Numbered from the stretch's first letter, positions 1-9,106 are shown. The stretch: DNA of 64,000 nt from an uncultured Anaeroplasmataceae bacterium (GCA_910584005.1 CAJTXR010000004.1:90914-154913), one strand, 5' to 3'. Notes: generated by a model not told the origin, from the letters alone. Program-made: numbers and translations.

Positions 1-1484
1 AAGAAATCAAACAAATTAGTAGGCATTTTTCTATGATATTAGATCATAGAGATATCTTATACGAATTGGTAGAAAATTTTTATGATTATTGGCGTAGATT
101 AGAGCGATATGGCGTGATTTATGCTAAAAGTAAGGTGGGAGGAATCGAATCCACTTCTTTTACGGGGGTAATGAATCAATTTACAAATGTTATTTTAAGC
201 ACATATCGTACGATATCTCAAAAAGTTTTAGGAGAAAATTTTGCTATCTATCGTTCTTTACCAGCAGGGATTAATGCTGGACTATTAATTTCAAAACATA
301 ATTGGGCTAAAAATTATGCGGATTATAGTTTTTTGACTAAATCAAATGCCATTGAACAGGTACTTATTCGACCTCCTTTTATTTCTTACTCTAGTAAAAA
401 TAAAAGAACAGGTACGTATCCAGAGGTGATGTACAACCCAATCCAAAGAATTGCTGATTCATTTAAAGCAGATGAATATTATTGCTATCAAGCTAAGATT
501 GGAACCTCTTTAGCATATGTGTATTTTCATCGCGATTATTTAGCTCACGGAATTACTCTATGTAATTTATTTGAATTTGTTCCATTATATAAGTGTCATG
601 GCATAAAGCCGGATCTTCTTTATATTTTTGGAGCAGATATAGAAGGAGAATCTGTTTTTTATCATGATGAACAAAATGATATTTATATTGGAGTTGCTCC
701 TCATAATGATTCAATTGATTATTTTGGATATATGAAGAAAATGCTATTAACCCTTCATAATGTAAAAATGATAGATCATGGACATTTGCCTTTACATGGG
801 GCGTGTGTAAGTATAACATTGAAAAGTGGAACCGTGAAGAATGTTGTAATTATTGGAGATAGTGGAGCAGGTAAGAGTGAATCTTTAGAGGCGTTAAGTG
901 CTTATGCGGGTGAAAATATATCTTCTCAATTGACTATATTTGATGATATGGGAACCTTAAAGCTTATTGGAGATCAGGTTATGGCATATGGAACGGAAAT
1001 TGGTGCTTTTGTTCGCTTAGATGATATGGCTTCAGGGTACGCATATCGAGAAATGGATCGAGCAATATTTATGAATCCAGATAAAGTAAATTCAAGATTG
1101 GTTGTTCCAGTAGCAACGTATCCTCAGATTATGAAGGGCTATAAAGTGGATATGGTTTTATATGCAAATAATTATGAAGATGTGAAAGATCAGTTGTCTA
1201 TTTTTCATGATAAAACTCAAGCTATGAATACTTTTATTCGTGGGGCTCGATGTGCAAAAGGAACAACTCAAGAAATTGGATTGGTAGAATCTTTTTTTGC
1301 GAATCCATTTGGACCTGTACAGCGTCAAGAACAAACCAAGCAACTTATACAGAAGTTTTTTTCTAAATTATTTGAACATAATATTTTAGTTGGAGAACTT
1401 TATACGAAATTAGCAATACTGGGACACGAGCATGATGGACCAGAAGGAGCCGCAAAAAAATTATTTGAAGTATTGGAAAAGTGA
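1..1484 (+). CDS. PEPCK/HPr-kinase-like P-loop protein, 5' end cut by window
   Basis: I see a Walker A motif GDSGAGKSE at about residues 275-283 (counting from the ATG at 33) and a paired Asp (FDD) about 25 residues later. This is the arrangement of the HPr kinase/PEP carboxykinase P-loop fold, which uses a nucleotide to phosphorylate or decarboxylate. The substrate is unknown. The roughly 270 residues before the P-loop match no domain I can name. The frame stays open from base 3 to the ATG at 33 and only a weak ribosome site precedes that ATG, so the gene probably starts upstream of the window. It is not a classical PckA (no GLSGTGKT) and is too long for HprK. It stops with TGA. Confidence 0.7.
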   Translation, partial: EIKQISRHFSMILDHRDILYELVENFYDYWRRLERYGVIYAKSKVGGIESTSFTGVMNQFTNVILSTYRTISQKVLGENFAIYRSLPAGINAGLLISKHNWAKNYADYSFLTKSNAIEQVLIRPPFISYSSKNKRTGTYPEVMYNPIQRIADSFKADEYYCYQAKIGTSLAYVYFHRDYLAHGITLCNLFEFVPLYKCHGIKPDLLYIFGADIEGESVFYHDEQNDIYIGVAPHNDSIDYFGYMKKMLLTLHNVKMIDHGHLPLHGACVSITLKSGTVKNVVIIGDSGAGKSESLEALSAYAGENISSQLTIFDDMGTLKLIGDQVMAYGTEIGAFVRLDDMASGYAYREMDRAIFMNPDKVNSRLVVPVATYPQIMKGYKVDMVLYANNYEDVKDQLSIFHDKTQAMNTFIRGARCAKGTTQEIGLVESFFANPFGPVQRQEQTKQLIQKFFSKLFEHNILVGELYTKLAILGHEHDGPEGAAKKLFEVLEK

Positions 1485-1487
1485 GGC

Positions 1488-1504
1488 TTCAACTTCTAGT
1501 TGAA
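1488..1504 (+). terminator. Weak hairpin after first gene
   Basis: A 7-bp stem (TTCAACT/AGTTGAA) with a 3-base loop begins four bases after the stop codon. No solid T-run follows, so termination here is uncertain. Confidence 0.3.
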
Positions 1505-1525
1505 TCTATTTCAAATACGAGTTTC

Positions 1526-1554
1526 TAGACTTTTTAAATTTCTGCTTTTATAAT
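1526..1554 (+). promoter_or_regulatory. Likely sigma-A promoter of XRE gene
   Basis: TAGACT (1526-1531), a 17-base spacer and a perfect TATAAT (1549-1554) lie just upstream of the Shine-Dalgarno of the XRE gene. Confidence 0.5.
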
Positions 1555-1575
1555 AAAGCCAAAGGAGGAAAACGT

Positions 1576-2319
1576 ATGGATAGAATAAAAATGGGAAATT
1601 TTCTGATAGAATTAAGAAAAGAAAAAGATCTTTCCCAAACAGATTTGGCAGAGATTATGGGAGTGACTTTTCAAGCAGTATCTAAATGGGAACGAGGGGA
1701 AGCCATTCCTGACATTGCTATATTAGAAAAATTAGCTAGTTTTTATAGTGTTTCAATTGATGAAATAATTAAAGGAGAAACTATCGTAAAATCTGAAAAA
1801 GAGATACAAAATTATATGGGTGGAGCAGCAACAATAGATTCTAATAATGAAAGCAGATTTCTACATCAAAAGCGGATTTTTGGATTTTGGTTCTCCTTAG
1901 TATATTTAGTAGTCTTTTTTTTGATAGGCTTTTGTCCAATGGCAACCGCAGAAACTTCATCTTTGGTTGGAACAAGCTATTTTTCAGTGAATTATTATGA
2001 AATTGTTTTTAGTTCAGAATTTTCTTTAGGAAATTTCATTTTTCTCTTGCAGTTTTTAACTACTATTGGAATTATAGCTTGTACGCTTTTATATTTTACT
2101 TGCATAACAAAAAAATCGTTCCATGCCTTATTTATTACACGTTTTGTTTTAATTATTGTTAATTTATTGACCTTAGTAATGAATGTAGGGTGTTTCTTCT
2201 ACAATTCTGTAGCTGTTGGAATGTATTTAATGTTTTTGATTATTTTAATTTTTGATATACTATATTTAACTTTAAAACCTAATAGAAAAATCTATATTTT
2301 GCAAGATTTTAAGGATTAG
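1576..2319 (+). CDS. XRE-family regulator with membrane domain
   Basis: The 247-residue protein begins with a classic Cro/C1-type helix-turn-helix (about residues 8-62; LSQTDLAEIMGVTFQAVSKW). After a short linker come four predicted membrane helices at about 95-115, 150-172, 180-205 and 208-232. Such membrane-tethered XRE regulators are common in Firmicutes, usually with an unknown signal. It may couple an envelope signal to DNA binding, but no target is visible. An AAAGGAGG site sits about 8 bases before the ATG. It is a single gene with its own promoter and terminator. Confidence 0.85.
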   Translation: MDRIKMGNFLIELRKEKDLSQTDLAEIMGVTFQAVSKWERGEAIPDIAILEKLASFYSVSIDEIIKGETIVKSEKEIQNYMGGAATIDSNNESRFLHQKRIFGFWFSLVYLVVFFLIGFCPMATAETSSLVGTSYFSVNYYEIVFSSEFSLGNFIFLLQFLTTIGIIACTLLYFTCITKKSFHALFITRFVLIIVNLLTLVMNVGCFFYNSVAVGMYLMFLIILIFDILYLTLKPNRKIYILQDFKD

Positions 2320-2329
2320 AAAAAGAACT

Positions 2330-2362
2330 CCAATACGTAATTGTATTGGTTTTTTCTTTTTT
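2330..2362 (+). terminator. Rho-independent terminator
   Basis: A 7-bp stem CCAATAC (2330-2336)/GTATTGG (2343-2349) with a 6-base loop is followed directly by a T-rich run. It ends the XRE transcript. Its right arm also overlaps the -35 of the next promoter. Confidence 0.8.
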
Positions 2363-2374
2363 AAATGTTATAAT
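2346..2374 (+). promoter_or_regulatory. Promoter of folD-purB operon
   Basis: TTGGTT (2346-2351), a 17-base spacer and TATAAT (2369-2374). The -35 lies inside the right arm of the preceding terminator, a compact arrangement. Confidence 0.6.
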
Positions 2375-2400
2375 ACATTTATGAAGGTTTTGGTGATAAC

Positions 2401-3267
2401 ATGGCAATTATAATTTCAGGAAAAGACTTAGCAAAAAGTAAAAAGATGAAAATGGCAGAAGAAGTAAAAGACTTTGCCCATCAGTATAGCAGGGTGCCAC
2501 ATCTAGCTGTAATCTTGGTAGGAGAAGATCCAGGAAGCGTATCCTATGTGCGTGGAAAAGAAAAGGCTTGTATAGAGATTGGAATTCAAAATACTACTAT
2601 AAAAAAGCCAGACACAATAGAGGAGGAAGAACTTTTAACTATTATTACTCTTTTAAATGAGGATGCATCTGTAGATGGGATTTTGGTTCAATTGCCACTA
2701 CCAAGCCATATTCATTCTGAAAGAATTATTCAAGCAATACGAAAGGACAAAGATGTTGATGGGTTCCATAGAGATAATGTTGCTGCATTGTATTTAAAAC
2801 AGCCAGGTATTGTTTCTTGTACGCCTAAAGGGATATTAGAAATGTTAGATTCTATATCTTATGAATTAGAAGGAAAAAGAGCGTGTGTAATAGGCCGTAG
2901 TAAAATTGTTGGAATGCCTGTGGCAAAGTTATTGTTAGATCAGAATGCAACCGTTACAATTGTTCATAGCAAGACAAAACATATTGAACAAGTCACTAAA
3001 GAAGCAGATGTCGTAATTGCAGCAGTAGGAAAGCCTCGTTTTGTTAGAGCTGATATGATAAAAGAAGGTGCTGTTGTGATTGATGTTGGAGTAAATCGTG
3101 ATCCTTTAACGAACAAACTTTGTGGAGATGTTGATTTTGATCAAGTTGTTTCTAAGGTTTCCTATATTTCAAAAGTGCCTGGTGGTGTTGGACCAATGAC
3201 AATTAGTTGTTTAATGGAAAATACGATAGAATGCTTTTTGAAGCATATGGAGGAAGAACATGATTGA
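2401..3267 (+). CDS. folD: Methylenetetrahydrofolate dehydrogenase/cyclohydrolase
   Basis: FolD interconverts 5,10-methylene-THF, methenyl-THF and 10-formyl-THF, supplying formyl groups for purine synthesis. The 288-residue length is normal. The YxxxK catalytic pair (Y49, K53), the nucleotide-binding [11 protein letters not shown] stretch (about 162-172) and the family signature PGGVGPMT near the C terminus are all present. The ATG follows a GGTGAT ribosome site four bases away. The gene overlaps purB by 8 bp, which fits a one-carbon/purine operon. Its stop is TGA. Confidence 0.97.
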   Translation: MAIIISGKDLAKSKKMKMAEEVKDFAHQYSRVPHLAVILVGEDPGSVSYVRGKEKACIEIGIQNTTIKKPDTIEEEELLTIITLLNEDASVDGILVQLPLPSHIHSERIIQAIRKDKDVDGFHRDNVAALYLKQPGIVSCTPKGILEMLDSISYELEGKRACVIGRSKIVGMPVAKLLLDQNATVTIVHSKTKHIEQVTKEADVVIAAVGKPRFVRADMIKEGAVVIDVGVNRDPLTNKLCGDVDFDQVVSKVSYISKVPGGVGPMTISCLMENTIECFLKHMEEEHD

Positions 3268-4579
3268 ACGGTATAGCCGAAGTGTAATGCGTAAAATTTG
3301 GACAGATGAAAATAAATTTAATGCTTATTTAAAAGTGGAAATTTTATCGTGTAAAGCCTGGAGTAAACTCGGTGTAATCCCAAGTGACGATGTAGAAAAA
3401 ATAGAGAAAAATGCAAACTTTGATTTAAAGCGAATTTTAGAAATTGAACAGCTTACGAAGCATGATGTGGTTGCTTTTACACGAGCAGTTTCTGAAACTT
3501 TGGGAGAAGAAAGAAAATGGGTGCATTATGGGTTGACCTCTACAGATGTAGTAGATACGGCAAATGGATACTTATTAAAGCAGGCCAACGATATTATATA
3601 TGAGGATTTGCTTTCTTTTCAAAAGGTTTTAGAAAAACAGGCAATTCGATTTAAAACAATTCCATGTATAGGTAGAACACACGGAATTCATGCAGATATT
3701 ACTTCTTTTGGTTTGAAGTGGGCTTTATGGCATGAACAAATGGAAAGAAATATTAAGCGATTTACAGCAGCAAGAAAAGAAGTAGAAACAGGGAAAATTA
3801 GTGGGGCGGTTGGAAACTATGCCAACATCCCGCCAATGATTCAAGAGTTTGTATGTAAGGAATTAGGAATTGAATCTGCTCATATTTCTACTCAAATAAT
3901 CCAAAGAGATCGTCATGCCTATTATCTTGCAACTTTAGCAGTGATTGCAGCTTCTTTAGAACAGATGGCTTTTGAAATACGAAGTCTTCAAAGAACGGAA
4001 GTTCATGAAGCAGAAGAGGCTTTTTCTAAGGGGCAAAAGGGATCCTCAGCAATGCCACATAAGCGTAATCCAATTTCGTCAGAAAATATTTGTGGTTGTG
4101 CAAGAGTAATGAGAGGATATATGATTACAGGGTATGAAAATGTAGCTTTATGGCATGAAAGAGATATTTCTCATTCCTCTACAGAACGAATTATTTTACC
4201 TGATGCAACGATGCTCCTTGATTATATGCTCAATCGTTTTAAGGGAATTTTAGAAAACTTAATTGTATACCCTGAAGTAATGCTAGAAAATATTTATAAA
4301 ACAAATGGGGTTATATTTGCTCAAAGAGTGATGAATGCTTTGATTGATAAAGGGTTTACTAGAGAAGATGCTTATGATTTAGTTCAACCGATTGCGATGA
4401 AAGCCTATAATGAAAAATTAGATTATTATACATTATTAAGTCAAAATGAATTTGTTTTACAATCTTTATCTAGAGAAGAATTAAAAAATTGTTTTACTTT
4501 AGAGTACTATTTTAAAAATGTGGATTACATATATAACAAATGTAATATAGGTAAAAAAAATTTAAGTAATGAAGGATAG
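3260..4579 (+). CDS. purB: Adenylosuccinate lyase
   Basis: PurB cleaves SAICAR in purine synthesis and adenylosuccinate in AMP synthesis, releasing fumarate. The 439-residue protein shows the fumarase/aspartase superfamily signature [11 protein letters not shown], with the mobile-loop serines at residues 262-263, and the TSTDVVDTA and GRTHGIHAD motifs that build the tetrameric active site. It overlaps folD upstream and almost touches the acetyltransferase downstream, so the three genes are probably co-transcribed. Confidence 0.97.
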   Translation: MIERYSRSVMRKIWTDENKFNAYLKVEILSCKAWSKLGVIPSDDVEKIEKNANFDLKRILEIEQLTKHDVVAFTRAVSETLGEERKWVHYGLTSTDVVDTANGYLLKQANDIIYEDLLSFQKVLEKQAIRFKTIPCIGRTHGIHADITSFGLKWALWHEQMERNIKRFTAARKEVETGKISGAVGNYANIPPMIQEFVCKELGIESAHISTQIIQRDRHAYYLATLAVIAASLEQMAFEIRSLQRTEVHEAEEAFSKGQKGSSAMPHKRNPISSENICGCARVMRGYMITGYENVALWHERDISHSSTERIILPDATMLLDYMLNRFKGILENLIVYPEVMLENIYKTNGVIFAQRVMNALIDKGFTREDAYDLVQPIAMKAYNEKLDYYTLLSQNEFVLQSLSREELKNCFTLEYYFKNVDYIYNKCNIGKKNLSNEG

Positions 4580-4583
4580 AATA

Positions 4584-5147
4584 ATGAACATATATGAAAC
4601 TTGTCCAATTTTAGAAAATGAAAACTATATCCTCCGATTGATAGAGGACCAAGATGCTTTGGATTTATTTGATGTTTACCATGATAAGTTAGCTTTGCCT
4701 TTCTTTAATAGTGATAATTGTCATGGTAGTAATTTTTATTGTGCATCTTTAGAAGATATGAAAAATACAATTCATTATTGGCTAATTGAATACCATGATA
4801 CTCATGGTTTTGTAAGGTTGTCAATCTTTGATAAAAAAATTCATAAAGTAATTGGAACGATTGAGATTTTTAAAAGAGTAGCGGATGACTACTTTACTCA
4901 ATGTGGATTGTTAAGAATTGATCTTGGAAGTCATTTTGAAAAAAAAGAGGTAATCCAATCGATTTTAGATTTAATTGTGTCCTCCTTTTTTGATTATTTG
5001 GACTGTAAGAAGATTGCAACTAAAGCCCCTGTCTATGCAATTGAACGAATTGAGGCTTTACAAGATAAAGGATTTAAAAAATCAACTGAAATTTTATATG
5101 GACATCATCAAGAAGAATATTATGATTATTGGGTAATAGAAAGATAA
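4584..5147 (+). CDS. GNAT-like acetyltransferase
   Basis: A 187-residue protein that looks like a GNAT N-acetyltransferase of the RimJ/RimL type: an N-terminal strand-helix (ENYILRLIEDQDALDLFDVYHD), a central VIGTIEIFKR strand and a C-terminal LQDKGFKKS segment typical of the family. The acceptor is unknown, and the acetyl-CoA P-loop is not clear, so this is a fold-level call. An ATG at 4569 overlaps purB, but AAGGA at 4572-4576 is well placed only for the ATG at 4584, which I prefer. Confidence 0.6.
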   Translation: MNIYETCPILENENYILRLIEDQDALDLFDVYHDKLALPFFNSDNCHGSNFYCASLEDMKNTIHYWLIEYHDTHGFVRLSIFDKKIHKVIGTIEIFKRVADDYFTQCGLLRIDLGSHFEKKEVIQSILDLIVSSFFDYLDCKKIATKAPVYAIERIEALQDKGFKKSTEILYGHHQEEYYDYWVIER

Positions 5148-5177
5148 TTTATGGGTTTTAATTCTAAAAAAATTATG

Positions 5178-5207
5178 TTGGTTTTTATTATTAAAATAAG
5201 ATATAAT
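5178..5207 (+). promoter_or_regulatory. Promoter of rubrerythrin gene
   Basis: TTGGTT (5178-5183), an 18-base spacer and a perfect TATAAT (5202-5207), about 26 bases before the start codon. Confidence 0.6.
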
Positions 5208-5232
5208 AAAGCTATAAAAAGGAGAAAATGAT

Positions 5233-5775
5233 ATGGGAAAAAATTTATATTCAGGAACAAGAACAGAAAAAAATTTAGAGGCTGCCTTTGCTGGAGAATC
5301 TCAGGCAAGAAATAAGTATACTTATTTTGCTTCTGTTGCCAAAAAAGAAGGCTATGAACAAATTGCGGCTTTATTTTTAAAAACAGCAGAAAATGAAAAG
5401 GAACATGCAAAATTATGGTTTAAGGAATTAAAAGGCATCGGCAATACAGCAGAAAATCTAGTTTCAGCAGCAGCTGGAGAAAATTATGAATGGACAGAAA
5501 TGTATGAAGAATTTGCGAAAACTGCAGAGGAAGAAGGATTTGTAGAATTAGCAAAGAAATTTCGTTTAGTTGCAGCAATTGAAAAGCATCATGAAGAGCG
5601 ATATCGAGCTCTATTGAAGAATATTGAAACGGCTTCTGTTTTTGAAAAAAGTGAAGTAAAAGTTTGGGAATGTCGCAATTGTGGGCATATTGTTGTTGGA
5701 ACTAAGGCTCCAGAAGTTTGCCCAACTTGTAATCACCCTCAGAGCTATTTTGAAATCAATAGCGAAAATTACTAA
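5233..5775 (+). CDS. Rubrerythrin
   Basis: Rubrerythrin is a cytoplasmic non-haem iron peroxidase that protects anaerobes from hydrogen peroxide. The 180-residue protein has the N-terminal four-helix diiron domain with ligands visible as E22 and E55xxH58, and a later EKHHEE helix. A C-terminal rubredoxin-like domain carries two CxxC pairs (CRNC, CPTC). A strong AAAAGGAG site precedes the ATG. It has its own promoter and may be read through into the next gene 27 bases downstream. Confidence 0.96.
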   Translation: MGKNLYSGTRTEKNLEAAFAGESQARNKYTYFASVAKKEGYEQIAALFLKTAENEKEHAKLWFKELKGIGNTAENLVSAAAGENYEWTEMYEEFAKTAEEEGFVELAKKFRLVAAIEKHHEERYRALLKNIETASVFEKSEVKVWECRNCGHIVVGTKAPEVCPTCNHPQSYFEINSENY

Positions 5776-5802
5776 TTTCAAATAAAAGTAAGAGGAGTTT
5801 AT

Positions 5803-6993
5803 ATGAAAATCAAAATATCCACATTTAAATCTAGGTTACAACATTCATTGGCATTTGAAAGCGAAACAAATGAATTTATATCTGCAATTGAAAAACAATT
5901 GGGATATCCACTAGAATTATCAGACTTAGAAGATTATACTTGTGATTTAAAACTAATTTTCATTCAAACGGGTGGGTCAGAAGGACTATTCTTAGAGAAT
6001 TTTGACAAACTACAAGAGCCTTATTATTTATTAACAAATGGGGGAAATAATAGTTTAGCAGCCTCCTTAGAAATTTTAAGTTATTTAAATACACAAAACA
6101 AAAAAGGAGAAATCTTACACGGGAGTATTTCTTATATTGCTCATCGAATTAAAACGCTAGCTAAAATTAATCATGCGATTCATATTCTTAATCATTCTAA
6201 ATTAGGAATAGTTGGTAAGCCATCCGATTGGTTGATTTCTTCCATTCCCAACTATGAAAAATTAAAAAATTTATTTGGTATATCTTTAATTGATATCCCT
6301 TTATCTAATTTAGAAGAAAAGGCAACAAGACCTCATTTTAGTAATCTCAATTTAAAAGAATACAAATCTTATTCTGAGGAGGAAATGAGAAAATCAATTT
6401 CGATTTATGATGCTTTAGAAGAAATCATAAGGGAACATAATTTAAATGGAGTTACGTTGCGTTGTTTTGACTTATTAAAATCACTTAAGGGAACAGGATG
6501 TTTGGCATTAGCAGAACTTAATAAAAAGGGTTGGATTGGTACATGTGAGGGTGATATCATGGCTATGGTTACGATGTGCATTGTAAAAGGGTTAACTGGC
6601 AAATCCTCTTTCCAAGCGAATCCTTCTCGTATTAATGTAGAGAATAACAGTATCATTTTTGCTCATTGTACTTTACCCTTTGATATGGTAGATCAATATA
6701 AATTAGATACCCATTTTGAAAGTGGAATTGGAGTTGCCATTAAGGGAGAACTAAAGACAGGCAAAGTAACAGTTTTTAGAATTTCATCCGATTTAAAGCA
6801 CTACTTTGTTTCTAGCGGTATCTTAATGAATAATTTAAATGAATCAAATTTATGTAGAACTCAGGTAAATATTAAATTAGATCATCCGGTTACAGAATTA
6901 TTAAAAACTCCATGTGGAAATCATCATATTATCTTTTATGGAGATTATGAAAATTTAATTCGTCAATTTATGAATACAATTCTTAAGGATTAA
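5803..6993 (+). CDS. Sugar-isomerase-fold protein (FucI/AraA-like)
   Basis: This 396-residue protein resembles the L-fucose/L-arabinose isomerase superfamily (COG2407-like). Seen: CEGDIMAMVTM (C248-E249-G250-D251), which matches the metal-ligand segment of that family, and FAHCTLPF (H288-C289), the matching histidine strand. The N-terminal half has QTGGSEG, as in the substrate-sensing Rossmann domain. No transporter, kinase or aldolase for fucose or arabinose lies nearby, so the substrate is unknown and it could be a non-catalytic relative. AGAGG precedes the ATG. A terminator follows. Confidence 0.65.
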   Translation: MKIKISTFKSRLQHSLAFESETNEFISAIEKQLGYPLELSDLEDYTCDLKLIFIQTGGSEGLFLENFDKLQEPYYLLTNGGNNSLAASLEILSYLNTQNKKGEILHGSISYIAHRIKTLAKINHAIHILNHSKLGIVGKPSDWLISSIPNYEKLKNLFGISLIDIPLSNLEEKATRPHFSNLNLKEYKSYSEEEMRKSISIYDALEEIIREHNLNGVTLRCFDLLKSLKGTGCLALAELNKKGWIGTCEGDIMAMVTMCIVKGLTGKSSFQANPSRINVENNSIIFAHCTLPFDMVDQYKLDTHFESGIGVAIKGELKTGKVTVFRISSDLKHYFVSSGILMNNLNESNLCRTQVNIKLDHPVTELLKTPCGNHHIIFYGDYENLIRQFMNTILKD

Positions 6994-7020
6994 ATTTCTA
7001 ATTTATACCAAGAATATTAT

Positions 7021-7056
7021 AAAAACAACTACAATTTTATCGTAGTTGTTTTTTTA
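7021..7056 (+). terminator. Rho-independent terminator
   Basis: A 9-bp stem AACAACTAC (7024-7032)/GTAGTTGTT (7042-7050), flanked by A-run and T-run, so it could act in both directions. The roughly 210 bases after it (7057-7269) hold no gene that I can support. Confidence 0.85.
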
Positions 7057-7269
7057 TGCTTTTTGGCATTGCAAAAGAAAAAAACTGAATGCACGAGTCA
7101 ATAAAATTAAAATTGAGGGCTATAATTTTCCTGAAAGTAGTTATTTTTTTAATAGTACTTAAAATTTAAGAAGTAGATGATGTTCCTTACTTGAAAATTT
7201 TTATTTCAATAGTTGTGAAAAAAAGATTAATTGTAGTTTTATATAAACGAAAAAGGAAAGGAGAAGAAA

Positions 7270-7839
7270 ATGAGAATAGAAAAATTTATAGCTTACTTAA
7301 AAGAATTAAATGCCGATAAAGCGATTTACTTGTTGTCAAATCCAGTTGTGAATGGAGGCTTAGAAGTATGGTTCCAGGTCGAATTGGCAATCCAGACTAA
7401 ATGTCTTATGCATAATTATGTGATTACGAGAGAGGTAACATATCCAGATGATAGCCAAAGATGTGATTTATATTGTTTTAACCAAGGTCAACCAGAAGAA
7501 GCGTATATTGAATTAAAATGTATGAACCCTTTTCATGCCGAAAGATGTGAGGGAGAATTTATACATGATATTGAAAAGGTTAGAAGACTAGAAAAAAAAT
7601 TATTAACTGTAGTAGCGAAAAATAAAACAATTATTACTGTTTTATGTATGTTAATTTATTACGGAGATGTTTTTTCCTTAAAAGAACGATTAAATGTGAA
7701 TTTACAAAATAAATATAGCGATAATATAAAAGAATATCAATCTATTAAAAGTAAAATCAAGACAGTACAATTATTTCCTGGTGAGAATTTGTTTTTGATT
7801 TATTATGGAGAAACTTATTATTTTAGAGGTGGCATTTAG
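7270..7839 (+). CDS. PD-(D/E)XK nuclease-like protein
   Basis: A 189-residue protein I do not recognise as a named family. Its residue pattern fits the PD-(D/E)XK nuclease fold: an early helix Glu (E32 or E38), then D66 in RCDLY on one strand, and E81-L-K83 in YIELKC on the next. This is the usual metal-binding D...ExK layout. A DNA methyltransferase, helicase or toxin partner would be expected for restriction, but none is adjacent. The gene stands alone between two terminators. AAAGGAGAAG precedes the ATG. A non-nuclease role is possible. Confidence 0.6.
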   Translation: MRIEKFIAYLKELNADKAIYLLSNPVVNGGLEVWFQVELAIQTKCLMHNYVITREVTYPDDSQRCDLYCFNQGQPEEAYIELKCMNPFHAERCEGEFIHDIEKVRRLEKKLLTVVAKNKTIITVLCMLIYYGDVFSLKERLNVNLQNKYSDNIKEYQSIKSKIKTVQLFPGENLFLIYYGETYYFRGGI

Positions 7840-7844
7840 AAATG

Positions 7845-7876
7845 AAAAAGACAGTCTTAGCTAAACTGTCTTTTTT
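7845..7876. terminator. Bidirectional terminator between convergent genes
   Basis: GACAGT (7850-7855)/ACTGTC (7865-7870) with a self-complementary loop, an A-run on the left and a T-run on the right. It can end both the nuclease-like gene and the convergent LacI-family gene, whose stop codon begins right at its edge. Confidence 0.8.
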
Positions 7877-8872
7877 CTATATACTTGATTTTTTATTTTC
7901 GGCAATAGAATCTCGAAGGATAATTTCGCCATTAATCACAATTCTTTGACTTGAACGATTCATCATCATACTGGTTAAAAGAGAAAATGCTTTTTCACCG
8001 ATGAGATCTAAATCCTGTCTTACTGTTGTTAAGGAAGGAATTACATATCTTGCAATTTCTAAATCATCATATCCAGTCACAGAAATATCATCTGGAACTT
8101 TTATTCCTTCATTGGCAAGACCACGGATAAGCCCAATCGCAATAATATCGGCGGCACAAACGATTGCGGTAACATCCGTATCTTTAAAATATTTTGCTGC
8201 TTCATAACCAGATTCTTCACTAAAGTTCCCAAAATAGACATGCTTAGGTTCATAATCTATTTGATTCATCACTTGGCCTATAATATATCCGGCAAATCGT
8301 TCATTACTGACAAAAGAGTTTTTGTCCCCATGTATGAATCCAATTTTGGTATGTCCTTTTTCTTTTAATAAAGTTATAATTTTAGTTATTGTATTAATAT
8401 TTTCATTGTTGATAGTTGCAATTTTATCTCCCACCAAAACATTATCATAAAGAACGGTTGGTATGCTTGTGCTTTTTAATTCATACAGCAAAGGGCTTTT
8501 ATAATTTAAACCCGCAATAAATGCACCATCAAAATTATTTTGTTTCATAAAGTTCTCATATGAGGTTTCAATAGTAGTAATTGGATAATGAATAACTTCA
8601 AAATTGTTTTGTCTTGCATACTTTGTAAAAGCGAGAGCTAAAGATAGAATAATGTTAGAGGAATTATCTGAAACCAAATTTTCATATAAAACACATAATC
8701 TTCTTATATTTTTAACGGTTAATCGTTCATCTCTTGATTTATATCCGTGAGTTTTTGCGTATTCTAAAACTAATTCCTTTGTTTCTTTAGAAACATCAAA
8801 TGCGCCATTTAGTGCTTTTGATACTGTAGACACGGATAGATGAAGATCTTTGGCAATATCTTTTACTTTCAT
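7877..8872 (-). CDS. LacI-family transcriptional regulator
   Basis: The 331-residue protein opens with a LacI-type DNA-binding domain (residues 1-46; VSTVSKALNG is the recognition region) followed by a periplasmic-binding-protein-like sensor domain that ends in DDLEIARYVIPSLTTVRQD, typical of the family. It is divergent from malQ and next to a maltodextrin locus, so I infer a MalR-like regulator responding to a maltose-type sugar. The effector is not proven. AAGGAGGAAG lies just before the ATG. It is probably autoregulated, because CG-centred repeats sit directly upstream of its promoter. Confidence 0.88.
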   Translation of the reverse strand: MKVKDIAKDLHLSVSTVSKALNGAFDVSKETKELVLEYAKTHGYKSRDERLTVKNIRRLCVLYENLVSDNSSNIILSLALAFTKYARQNNFEVIHYPITTIETSYENFMKQNNFDGAFIAGLNYKSPLLYELKSTSIPTVLYDNVLVGDKIATINNENINTITKIITLLKEKGHTKIGFIHGDKNSFVSNERFAGYIIGQVMNQIDYEPKHVYFGNFSEESGYEAAKYFKDTDVTAIVCAADIIAIGLIRGLANEGIKVPDDISVTGYDDLEIARYVIPSLTTVRQDLDLIGEKAFSLLTSMMMNRSSQRIVINGEIILRDSIAENKKSSI

Positions 8873-8922
8873 TTTCTTCCTCCTTGGTTATTTCGGCAAA
8901 CTTTTCTTATTGTTTATAGTAT

Positions 8923-8951
8923 ATTGTAATTGATTTTTTGTTTAAAATCAA
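8923..8951 (-). promoter_or_regulatory. Promoter of LacI-family gene
   Basis: Read on the minus strand: TTGATT (8951-8946), a 17-base spacer, TACAAT (8928-8923). It is divergent from the malQ promoter about 80 bp away. Confidence 0.55.
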
Positions 8952-8955
8952 TCTT

Positions 8956-9013
8956 TTTCGAAATAAAATCGAAATTATTTCGAGAAAAACTGAATTGTTT
9001 TGAAAAATTTCGA
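8956..9013. promoter_or_regulatory. Four TTTCGA/TCGAAA boxes, possible operator array
   Basis: TTTCGAAA at 8956-8963, TCGAAA at 8969-8974, TTTCGA at 8978-8983 and TTTCGA at 9008-9013. The CG centres are 11, 11 and 30 bases apart, close to whole helical turns. They lie between the divergent lacI-like and malQ promoters. Binding by the adjacent regulator is an inference. Confidence 0.45.
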
Positions 9014-9030
9014 TTTTAAATAAAAAACAC

Positions 9031-9059
9031 TTGCAATCTTTAAGAAAACGCTTTACAAT
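9031..9059 (+). promoter_or_regulatory. malQ promoter with overlapping CG-centred operator
   Basis: TTGCAA (9031-9036), a 17-base spacer and TACAAT (9054-9059). An imperfect CG-centred palindrome, AAGAAAACGCTTTACAA (9042-9058), fills the spacer and -10. A LacI-family protein bound there would block RNA polymerase. A similar element lies near the transporter promoter. Confidence 0.65.
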
Positions 9060-9106
9060 AAAATAGGATTATACGATAAAAAGTGAATAAAAGGAGAAAA
9101 ACTAGT

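Noticed and set aside
7089-7169. 26-codon frame encoding a hydrophobic peptide
   Set aside because: No Shine-Dalgarno and it lies in an AT-rich gap after a terminator; not distinguishable from chance.
9083-9106. GTG start extending MalQ by eight residues
   Set aside because: The ribosome binding site (9092-9097) lies inside this extension and fits only the ATG at 9107.
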